A DNA stretch of 5,309 bases from assembly GCA_004298725.1 (NCBI GenBank), contig SCQA01000109.1, positions 1-5,309 of the forward strand, written 5' to 3'. This DNA comes from a bacterium (GTDB lineage Bacteria; Desulfobacterota; GWC2-55-46). Each line of letters opens with the position of its first letter. The stretch's first letter is position 1. The translations under genes were made by a program, and so were the position numbers. This document shows, piece by piece, positions 1-4,754 of this stretch. The notes beneath the pieces are model-generated. The model searched no databases, was not told where the DNA came from, and worked only from the letters and a program-made list of their open reading frames with translations.

Positions 1-500
1 ATAAGCTCCCTTAAAGACGCCTTACCCTGTTTAACCCTTTCAACCACGCGCAAAACTTCTTTTACGGCTACGGTGCTTGAAAGAGTAAGCCTTTTAAGCT
101 CTGTCCTCGCTTCTTCTATCCTTCTGGCGTAGACTATTTCTTCTTCGCGTTTGAGCAGAGGAACAGCGCCCATCTCCCTCATGTAAATGCGAACAGGGTC
201 TTCAACGCGCTCAACGTCGGCAACTTCCTCTTCCTTTACCTCGGAAGCAGGTTCGGCCTCTCCGGCCTTGTCAGCCGTGTCAACCACGTCAATGCCAAGG
301 TCGCCCAAGGTTTCAAGAAGCGTATCCATTTCCTCAACGGAAAAGTTGTCCTCTGGAAAAGCGTCGTTTATTTCATCATAGGTGAGAAAACCCTTATCTT
401 TGCCTATATCAATAAGGCTCGTTAAATCAGCCCTCTCGGCGCCGTTTCCGCCGGGTGCGTTTGCCGGCGCGGTTTGCGCGGCTACAGTTTTCTTGGCCAT
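1..500 (-). CDS. rpoD: RNA polymerase primary sigma factor RpoD (sigma-70), N-terminal part
   Basis: This is the amino-terminal 166 residues of the housekeeping sigma factor, which directs RNA polymerase to most promoters. The gene continues past the left window edge, so regions 2 to 4 are not visible. After a short Ala/Pro/Gly-rich leader (residues 1-24), residues 25-73 (LTSLIDIGKDKGFLTYDEIN onward) match sigma region 1.1, the acidic domain that masks DNA binding in free sigma. An acidic linker follows. Residues 100-111 (EDPVRIYMREMG) are the hallmark of region 1.2, followed by PLLKREEEIVYARRIEEA. The ATG at 498-500 is preceded by AAAGGA (plus-strand 510-515) at 9 bases, which fixes the start. 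A strong promoter lies upstream. No dnaG precedes it, unlike the common dnaG-rpoD order; the divergent neighbours are DUF507 genes. Identification is secure from the region 1.1 plus 1.2 arrangement. Confidence 0.95.
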   Translation of the reverse strand, partial: MAKKTVAAQTAPANAPGGNGAERADLTSLIDIGKDKGFLTYDEINDAFPEDNFSVEEMDTLLETLGDLGIDVVDTADKAGEAEPASEVKEEEVADVERVEDPVRIYMREMGAVPLLKREEEIVYARRIEEARTELKRLTLSSTVAVKEVLRVVERVKQGKASLREL

Positions 501-551
501 ATATATTCATCCTTTACACTAAAATAGGCTTATAGGTGACGTAAATATTTT

Positions 552-581
552 AGTATACAATAACTACCTATCAATTGTCAA
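552..581 (-). promoter_or_regulatory. Sigma-70 promoter of rpoD
   Basis: Read on the minus strand, a perfect TTGACA -35 box (plus-strand 576-581) is followed after 18 bases by TATACT (552-557), five of six matches to the -10 consensus. The surroundings are AT-rich. The expected start point is near 545, giving a leader of about 45 bases that carries the AAAGGA ribosome site. The boxes point straight at rpoD, so the gene can be transcribed independently and plausibly by its own product. Seen by eye, not tested. Confidence 0.72.
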
Positions 582-639
582 GCGGCAAATCAGCAAAGGT
601 AACGTATCTTATCTTGTGCCGGTAAAGAAAAAGCGTGCC

Positions 640-668
640 TTTCTAACGGTTTCCATGCCTGCTTTAAT
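640..668 (+). promoter_or_regulatory. Candidate extended -10 promoter for the DUF507 pair
   Basis: TTTAAT (663-668, five of six matches to TATAAT) is preceded by TGC (660-662), which makes an extended -10 element. The -35 region TTTCTA (640-645) at 17 bases spacing is poor, as extended -10 promoters can tolerate. The expected start point is near 675, about 65 bases before the first DUF507 start codon. I found no better candidate in the 501-739 intergenic region on this strand. Confidence 0.32.
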
Positions 669-674
669 AGGTAC

Positions 675-690
675 GCCGTAAAACTACGGC
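675..690 (+). repeat. Perfect 6-bp inverted repeat (small hairpin) in the DUF507 leader
   Basis: GCCGTAAAACTACGGC forms a 6-bp stem with an AAAC loop. On the plus strand it is followed by TTGATTTACG, not a T-run, so it does not look like an intrinsic terminator. It begins almost exactly at the start point predicted from the upstream extended -10 box, so it could form a hairpin at the very 5' end of the mRNA. A 6-bp palindrome with a short loop can also occur by chance. Confidence 0.35.
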
Positions 691-739
691 TTGATTTACG
701 CCCCTTGCATAGCTAAGAAAACTGTGCTAAGTTCTCTGC

Positions 740-1021
740 ATGAAGCTAACAGGTGAAGAGGTTGAAAAAATAGCGCAAAAAATCGTAGAGCGCCTGAAGG
801 AAAAGGAGCTTATCGTTTTTAAAGTCGAAGAGCATAAAGTGCTTGAACGGGCCATTACAGCGATAAACGCCGATTTACGCGCCGAGGACAACCTTGACAG
901 AGAAGTCGAGACTATGCTGAAGGAGCACACCGCGGAGATAGACTCCGGCAAACTCGACTACAGAAAAATGTTCAGCATGATAAAAAACAAGCTTGCCCGC
1001 GAAAGGGGGATAGTGCTTTGA
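740..1021 (+). CDS. DUF507 family protein (first of tandem pair)
   Basis: A 93-residue, highly charged, mostly helical soluble protein with no signal peptide or membrane segment. It matches the DUF507 family, whose function is unknown. Family-like features are the MKLTGEEVEKIAQKIVERL opening, the central acidic stretch around residues 48-60 (AEDNLDREVETML), and the ending LDYRKMFSMIKNKLARERGI (residues 72-91). The ATG at 740 has no clear Shine-Dalgarno sequence, but the start fits the family and no better start lies nearby. Its stop codon TGA (1019-1021) overlaps the start codon of the next gene, so the two are almost certainly cotranscribed and translationally coupled. It diverges from rpoD across a 239-base gap. 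Family assignment is firm; no function is proposed. Confidence 0.9.
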   Translation: MKLTGEEVEKIAQKIVERLKEKELIVFKVEEHKVLERAITAINADLRAEDNLDREVETMLKEHTAEIDSGKLDYRKMFSMIKNKLARERGIVL

Positions 1022-1296
1022 GGTTCTCTGAAGACAGAATTTCACACATGGCCCATCTTGTGGCCGATGCCGTATGGAAGGACGACCTTGCGGACTTTGT
1101 CAGCGAGGAAAAAGCTCTTCAGGAAATTAAACATGCCATATCGTCATACTTCAGGGTGGAAGACGAGGCTGACACAGCAGTAAGAAGAAAAATAAGCTCT
1201 CTTTCACGCGGCGTGCCAGAGGGAAGCAGGGAATGGGATATACTATACAAAAAATATTTTGAAGAAGAAATCTCAAAAAAAAAGGGGCACTTATAA
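1018..1296 (+). CDS. DUF507 family protein (second of tandem pair)
   Basis: A 92-residue charged helical protein of the same DUF507 family but a different subtype from its neighbour. The family pattern is visible in MRFSEDRISHMAHLVADAVW at the start, the acidic VEDEADTAVRRKISSLSRGV block (residues 47-66), and PEGSREWDILYKKYFEEE (67-84) with a Lys-rich tail. The start is TTG at 1018, overlapping the upstream TGA by four bases. It is preceded by a strong purine run, AAAGGGGGAT (1002-1011), about 8 bases upstream, which supports this rare start codon. The short overlap implies coupled, near-equal synthesis, so the two proteins may form a heteromer (inference). The role is unknown. The family is often found as adjacent pairs, as here. 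Confidence 0.9.
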   Translation: MRFSEDRISHMAHLVADAVWKDDLADFVSEEKALQEIKHAISSYFRVEDEADTAVRRKISSLSRGVPEGSREWDILYKKYFEEEISKKKGHL

Positions 1297-1370
1297 CGCT
1301 ATCCCTCGCCTGCCTTTAATTACCTTATCGCGCCTTTCAAGACTTTATCCCTAAAAGAAGAAAAGAAGCA

Positions 1371-1396
1371 GCAATATTGCAAAACCTGACTATAAT
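1371..1396 (+). promoter_or_regulatory. Candidate thiD promoter (-10 box) with adjacent palindrome
   Basis: A perfect TATAAT (1391-1396) lies 38 bases before the thiD start codon. No good -35 box is present: the bases at 1368-1373 read GCAGCA. TG at 1387-1388 is one base too far upstream for a true extended -10. A perfect 10-bp palindrome, GCAATATTGC (1371-1380), occupies the region between the expected -35 and the -10, where a repressor or activator dimer could bind. The rest of the 138-base gap (1297-1434) holds no hairpin with a T-run and no recognisable riboswitch. Confidence 0.33.
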
Positions 1397-1434
1397 CCTG
1401 TTAGTTATAAAACTTTCCATTTTACAGGTAGAAA

Positions 1435-2181
1435 ATGAAGCGAGCTTTGACAATAGCCGGGTTCGACCCTTCAAGCCGGGCTGGAGTAACGGCGGACCTG
1501 CACACTTTTAACGCCTTCGGAGTGGACGGCGTGTCTGCTGTTACCGCGCTTACCGCGCAAAACAGAAGAACGTGCTATACGACCGAACCGGTCCCTGCGG
1601 CGTTTTTAGCAAAACAGATAAGGGAACTTGTTACCGAGCTTAAAATTGACGCGGTTAAGATAGGTATGCTCGCGACCTGCGAAAACGTACGCACTGTTGC
1701 AAGCGTAATTAAGGCAAATAAACTGAAAAACATAGTTCTCGATACCGTCTTTCGCTCCACAAGCGGGCACGCGCTACTCGACAAAGAAGGCATTGCGGAA
1801 ATACGCCTGCTTTTAAAGCTCGCAACCGTTGCAACGCCAAACCTGACCGAAGCGTCAATTCTGCTTAAAAGAAAAGTAACTGCGATTTATGACATGGAAG
1901 ACGCGGCAAAAGCCGTTTACCTTCTTGGCCCGTCAAACGTGGTGATTAAAGGCGGACATCTGCCGGGCGCGCCTGTTGACGTGCTTTTTGACGGCAAGAA
2001 ATTTTCTTATTTTGAAAGCAGGCGAATCAAGGCGGACAGGCCGGTTTTGCACGGCACAGGGTGCGTCTTCTCGTCAGCGCTTGCATCCGGCCTTGCAAAA
2101 GGCAGAAACTTGATAACGGCGGTTAAAGACGCCAAGCAATTCGTGGAAGACACGCTAAAACAAAGAAATGCTCAAAGGTAA
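1435..2181 (+). CDS. thiD: Hydroxymethylpyrimidine/phosphomethylpyrimidine kinase
   Basis: A 248-residue cytoplasmic ribokinase-fold enzyme of thiamine synthesis. The family phosphorylates hydroxymethylpyrimidine and then its monophosphate to give the pyrophosphate used by ThiE. Visible motifs are LTIAGFDPSSRAGVTADLHT (residues 5-24, substrate loop), TALTAQN (37-43, with the pyrimidine-contacting Gln42), VKIGML (74-79), VLDTVF (101-106, Asp103 in the metal-binding position), TPNLTEA (134-140), IKGGHL (171-176) and the anion-hole/catalytic motif HGTGC (206-210, Cys210). Length is close to the usual 250-270. Departures from consensus are Arg15 for Gly and Thr104 for the Pro of VLDPV; neither removes a catalytic residue. 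The ATG is preceded by AGGT at 1426-1429, about 6 bases away. No other thi gene is adjacent. Single-domain, with no ThiE or ThiN fusion. It converges with the next gene, 5 bases away. Confidence 0.93.
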   Translation: MKRALTIAGFDPSSRAGVTADLHTFNAFGVDGVSAVTALTAQNRRTCYTTEPVPAAFLAKQIRELVTELKIDAVKIGMLATCENVRTVASVIKANKLKNIVLDTVFRSTSGHALLDKEGIAEIRLLLKLATVATPNLTEASILLKRKVTAIYDMEDAAKAVYLLGPSNVVIKGGHLPGAPVDVLFDGKKFSYFESRRIKADRPVLHGTGCVFSSALASGLAKGRNLITAVKDAKQFVEDTLKQRNAQR

Positions 2182-2186
2182 CCGGG

Positions 2187-3062
2187 CTACTCGCTTTTCT
2201 TCTCCAGAATTTTAATGACGGCTTTTTTTACGTCTTTTATCTGCGACGGTTTTTTCAGACATTTGATGTTATTCTTCCTGAAAAAGTCCCACTGCTCTCT
2301 TGTCAACACGTCAACAAAAAAAATAAAACGGTCCTTGCACGCCGGAAACTTAAGTATCGCGTTTTTGTAGAACTCAATACCGTCCATTCTCAGGGAATCA
2401 TAATCGGATATTATCGCGGAGTAATACGTGGCTGAGAACATTTCAAGCGCCGTTTTTCCGTCAGCGGCGCAATCAACATTTGCTTCATCGTCGAGAACGG
2501 CTTTTAACACGTCGCAGATGATGCCTTCGCGGTCCGCGACAAGTATCTTTTCAGCCCATATCTTATGCAGTGTCTTTAATCTCTCCCGATATTCGCTGAG
2601 TTCCGGTTTTGACTCGAAAAAACGCTCTATGCTTTTTTCATGCCTGTGGATGTTGATAACGGCGCGTTTTAATTCGACGTGAGAGCGCAGTAATACATTG
2701 ATGACATACAAAAACAGGGTATTCCATTCCGAGAATTCCGTCTCAACGATAAAATTAAAAATGTCTTTTTTAGTAGGCGCGTCCGTCTCAAGAACTTTTT
2801 CACACGCGGAAAAGCGCTTTTCTATGAATTCTACTGTGTTTTTATCAAAGGCTATTACATGGGGCGCTTTGCCGCTACCTTGAATTAATTCAAAAGCCTT
2901 CTGCATGTATCCAAGGTGAGCCTTTTCATCTTCGGCGAGTTTTTGAAGAAAAGAAGAAAGTTCTTCGTCGCCGGAAAAGGCCTTAGACGCCTTTTCGTAT
3001 ATCAAAAAAGCGGCGTTTTCTATCTTGCATAGCCACTCGATAATCTTTTCTACATTTTCCAC
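2187..3062 (-). CDS. Ferritin/rubrerythrin-like domain fused to a response-regulator receiver domain
   Basis: A 291-residue soluble two-domain protein. Residues 1 to about 165 form a four-helix bundle resembling the ferritin-like/rubrerythrin superfamily. Helix 1 carries Glu15 in KIENAAFLIYEKA, helix 2 carries E46-x-x-H49 (LAEDEKAHLGYM), helix 3 carries Glu107/Glu109 (VETEFSEW), and helix 4 carries INIHRHEKSIERF with Glu142. The second ExxH is incomplete (Ile145 where His is expected). Residues 171-288 are a CheY-like receiver: KILVADRE (Asp177), ISDYDSLRMDGIEFY (phospho-acceptor Asp220) and LKKP (Lys271). The usual switch Thr/Ser is replaced in RFIFFVDV (Val250). There is no DNA-binding or enzymatic output domain. 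The start is called at GTG 3062 because GGAGG lies 8 bases upstream; a TTG at 3080 would add six residues but has a poor ribosome site. Last gene of the minus-strand block, 25 bases after the RadC-like gene. A metal, oxygen or stress sensing role is inference. Confidence 0.82.
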   Translation of the reverse strand: MENVEKIIEWLCKIENAAFLIYEKASKAFSGDEELSSFLQKLAEDEKAHLGYMQKAFELIQGSGKAPHVIAFDKNTVEFIEKRFSACEKVLETDAPTKKDIFNFIVETEFSEWNTLFLYVINVLLRSHVELKRAVINIHRHEKSIERFFESKPELSEYRERLKTLHKIWAEKILVADREGIICDVLKAVLDDEANVDCAADGKTALEMFSATYYSAIISDYDSLRMDGIEFYKNAILKFPACKDRFIFFVDVLTREQWDFFRKNNIKCLKKPSQIKDVKKAVIKILEKKSE

Positions 3063-3070
3063 AATAACAG

Positions 3071-3075
3071 CCTCC
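3071..3075 (-). promoter_or_regulatory. Shine-Dalgarno site deciding the ferritin-receiver start
   Basis: GGAGG on the minus strand, 8 bases before GTG at 3060-3062. It lies inside the extra six codons that the alternative TTG start at 3078-3080 would require, so it favours the shorter protein beginning MENVEKIIEW. Confidence 0.7.
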
Positions 3076-3087
3076 GTCAAGCGTTTT

Positions 3088-3801
3088 TCAAGCCTTGAGC
3101 CAGCCGTTCTCTCTCGCGCTGAAGTAATCTTTTTGGCTTATTACAAGATAATCGTGCAACAGAATGTCTATAGTGGAAAGAGCGCGTTCAAGCTCCTCGG
3201 CGGCAACGCGCGCGTGCTGGTTCGGCACGGCGGGTTCGTCGGGCAACAGGTGCGCCACCATCACGGAACGGGCGTTATATCTGAAGGCGTTTTTTATAAC
3301 CGTTCCGGCCCTCATATCATAACGACCCGGGGGCCTCATTAAAAGCGTTTCCGTGCCGAGCACTTCGTTTTGCGCGTTAAAATAAAGCGCGAGAAGCGAC
3401 TCTAATTCGGAAACATTGGCAGTGGCCTTGATAAAGTTTACGGCGTCGCGCGCGTTTTTTATTCTTTTTACAGAACCGGGTTTTTCCTTAAGGTACTCTT
3501 TGGCAACGCCCCTGATAAGCCCAAGAAGAAGCGCCGCGCCCGGGCCTACGCCGTTTACCGAGGTTAACGTTTTGGCGTCCGCCTCGAATACTCCGGCAAG
3601 GCCTCCGCACTTTTTTATCAGTTCCTTGGCAAAAGGCTTGACGTCCTTTCTCGCTATCGCGTAAGTGAGAAGGAACTCCACCACTTCATAATCGTGAAGC
3701 GCGGTTATTCCCGCGCTACAGAACTTCTCGCGGAGCCTTTTTCTGTGGTTGCCGCCCGGGTGCGCCTTTGCCGTCGAAGCGGCGCTATTTTTCTTCGCCA
3801 C
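3088..3801 (-). CDS. RadC-like (UPF0758) protein with degenerate JAMM/MPN domain
   Basis: A 237-residue protein with RadC family architecture. After a basic leader, residues about 17-105 form the N-terminal helical region with a helix-hairpin-helix-like segment (HDYEVVEFLLTYAI and SVNGVGPGAALLLGL). Residues about 115-237 follow the MPN/JAB fold (LESLLALYFNAQNEVLGTET ... ARSVMVAH ... ILLHDYLVISQKDYFSAREN). The family motif HNHPSGDPTPSxxD, which holds a zinc in active JAMM proteases, reads HLLPDEPAVPNQHA here (residues 184-197). The first His is kept, but the second His is Leu186, the Ser is Asn194 and the Asp is Ala197. The PRE Glu is also absent (MRAG, Ala165). The reading frame is intact, so this looks like a pseudoenzyme. 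The GTG start at 3801 has GGAG 10 bases upstream and overlaps the slipin stop by 17 bases; TTG at 3825 would add eight residues. The family's role is unsettled, and the old DNA-repair label is not well supported. Confidence 0.88.
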   Translation of the reverse strand: MAKKNSAASTAKAHPGGNHRKRLREKFCSAGITALHDYEVVEFLLTYAIARKDVKPFAKELIKKCGGLAGVFEADAKTLTSVNGVGPGAALLLGLIRGVAKEYLKEKPGSVKRIKNARDAVNFIKATANVSELESLLALYFNAQNEVLGTETLLMRPPGRYDMRAGTVIKNAFRYNARSVMVAHLLPDEPAVPNQHARVAAEELERALSTIDILLHDYLVISQKDYFSARENGWLKA

Positions 3802-4576
3802 CGGTCTTCTGCTCCGCTTTTTCAAAAGCCTTGATGAACGGCCTTATAAGGTCTATGGGCACGGGGAATATGGTCGTAGAATTTTTCTCCGCGGCTATTT
3901 CCGTTAAAGTTTGAAGATACCTCAGCTGTAAAGACATGGGGTTTTGAGAGAGTATGTTGGACGCCTCCAGTATCTTCTGCGAGGCGAGCATTTCGCCTTC
4001 GGCGTGTATTATCTTGGCGCGCTTTTCCCTCTCGGCCTCGGCCTGCTTGGCCATGGCGCGCTTCATCTCCTCGGGCAGGTCTATGGCTTTTACCTCGACT
4101 ATGCCAACTTTTATGCCCCAAGGCTCGGTCTGCTTGTCTAAAATTTCCTGAATAATCTTGTTGATTTTTTCCCTTTCCGCGAGAAGCTCGTCAAGCTCGG
4201 CCTGCCCGCATACGCTTCTAAGCGTGGTCTGCGCGAGCTGGCTCGTGGCGTAAAGGTAGCTCTCGATGTTTATTATCGCTTTGTCCGGCGCTATCACGCG
4301 AAAGTACAGTACCGCGTTGACTTTTACGGATACGTTGTCTTTGGTTATTACGTCTTGCGGAGGCACGTCCATTGCCACTGTTCTCAGGCTTATCTTCTGC
4401 ATCTTCTGCACGCCGGGGAATATAAGCACCAAGCCCGGCCCCTTGACCGCCTGATAGCGTCCGAGAAAGAAGACTACGCCCCTTTCATATTCCGGCACGA
4501 CGTTTATCGCGCTCCAAACAATAAGCAATGCGACTATAATAATTACAATCAAAAATGAGCTTATTCCGAGAACCAT
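3785..4576 (-). CDS. Slipin / SPFH-domain (stomatin-like) membrane protein
   Basis: A 263-residue membrane-anchored scaffold protein of the stomatin/prohibitin/flotillin superfamily. Residues 5-26 (ISSFLIVIIIVALLIVWSAI) form the single hydrophobic anchor. The SPFH domain follows with VVPEYERGVVFFLGRY (26-41), GPGLVLIFPGV (46-56), QDVITKDNVSVKVNAVLYFR (74-93) and TLRSVCGQAELDELLAERE (118-136), all classic slipin signatures. Residues 168-205 are a Glu/Ala/Lys-rich helix likely to drive oligomerisation. The tail STTIFPVPIDLI (233-244) is also typical. Length is normal for bacterial slipins. ATG at 4574-4576 is preceded by a strong GGAGGT 4 bases upstream. The upstream neighbour is nfeD, the usual partner, which is thought to act with slipin in membrane microdomain or membrane-protein quality control. 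Here a 142-bp palindromic element separates the two, and slipin overlaps the downstream RadC-like gene. Confidence 0.95.
   Translation of the reverse strand: MVLGISSFLIVIIIVALLIVWSAINVVPEYERGVVFFLGRYQAVKGPGLVLIFPGVQKMQKISLRTVAMDVPPQDVITKDNVSVKVNAVLYFRVIAPDKAIINIESYLYATSQLAQTTLRSVCGQAELDELLAEREKINKIIQEILDKQTEPWGIKVGIVEVKAIDLPEEMKRAMAKQAEAEREKRAKIIHAEGEMLASQKILEASNILSQNPMSLQLRYLQTLTEIAAEKNSTTIFPVPIDLIRPFIKAFEKAEQKTGGEEK
3812..3815 (-). promoter_or_regulatory. Shine-Dalgarno site for the RadC-like gene
   Basis: GGAG on the minus strand lies 10 bases before the GTG at 3799-3801, within the end of the slipin coding region. The alternative TTG at 3823-3825 has AAGG only 3 bases away, which is too close to be efficient. 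This favours the GTG start (protein beginning MAKKNSAAST), but only moderately. Confidence 0.5.
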
Positions 4577-4612
4577 TTGAACCTCCGTTTATGATGTTGT
4601 CGCGCCGATTAA

Positions 4613-4754
4613 AGGGTGCCTCTAAAAATTAGAATTTTTTCCCGAGGTCGAGGCAAAGTGAAATAAAAAGCGGAGCATATATACGAATATGTGAGCATTT
4701 TTATTTCGCCCTAACAAAGAGATCGGGAAAAAGGGCAATTTTTAGAAACGCCCT
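4613..4754. repeat. 142-bp palindromic element with 18-bp terminal inverted repeats (MITE-like)
   Basis: The left end AGGGTGCCTCTAAAAATT (4613-4630) and the reverse complement of the right end, AGGGCGTTTCTAAAAATT (from 4737-4754), agree at 15 of 18 positions. Moving inward, the arms pair again at TTTTTCCCGA (4636-4645 with TCGGGAAAAA at 4723-4732). After a 15/16-base asymmetric loop they pair at GAAATAAAAA (4660-4669 with TTTTTATTTC at 4698-4707). The centre has a short CATAT/ATATG stem. As RNA this would fold into one long interrupted hairpin in either direction; on the nfeD-slipin mRNA strand two of the three terminal mismatches become G-U pairs. No convincing target duplication flanks it, and it encodes no protein. 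It overlaps the nfeD stop codon. Likely a non-autonomous mobile element or a structural mRNA element; its family is not recognised. Confidence 0.75.
4628..4656 (-). promoter_or_regulatory. Candidate promoter inside the palindrome, facing slipin
   Basis: On the minus strand, TTGCCT (plus-strand 4651-4656, four of six matches to the -35 consensus) is followed after exactly 17 bases by TCTAAT (4628-4633, five of six matches to the -10 consensus). The predicted start near 4621 would give slipin and the downstream genes a roughly 45-base leader with the GGAGGT ribosome site. It would allow slipin, the RadC-like and ferritin-receiver genes to be expressed apart from nfeD. The match is fair but comes from visual inspection only, in AT-rich sequence where chance hits are common. 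Confidence 0.33.

Noticed and set aside
187..381. Ser/Thr-rich plus-strand open frame inside rpoD
   Set aside because: It is antisense to the acidic region 1.1/linker of rpoD; the Ser/Thr-rich composition is the expected antisense artefact.
675..690. Hairpin read as an intrinsic terminator for either strand
   Set aside because: There is no T-run after the stem in either direction, and no gene ends just before it.
1380..1434. Possible TPP riboswitch upstream of thiD (an ACCTGA string at 1384-1389)
   Set aside because: Only this hexamer resembles the THI-box. The CTGAGA element and the conserved GCGTAGGGA-type segment are absent, and the string overlaps the likely promoter.
2182..2235. Shared intrinsic terminator between the convergent thiD and ferritin-receiver genes
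   Set aside because: Only 5 bases separate the stop codons. The nearest T-run (2220s) is preceded by no stable GC-rich stem on either strand; GACG/CGTC around it is too weak and encloses the T-run.
3025..3342. 105-codon plus-strand open frame spanning the ferritin-receiver/RadC-like boundary
   Set aside because: It is antisense to two supported genes, with no family resemblance and no ribosome site worth noting.
3822..4121. 99-codon minus-strand open frame inside the slipin gene
   Set aside because: It lies in another frame of a very well-recognised slipin, has low-complexity Arg/Gly/His-rich composition and resembles no family I know; it is a frame shadow.
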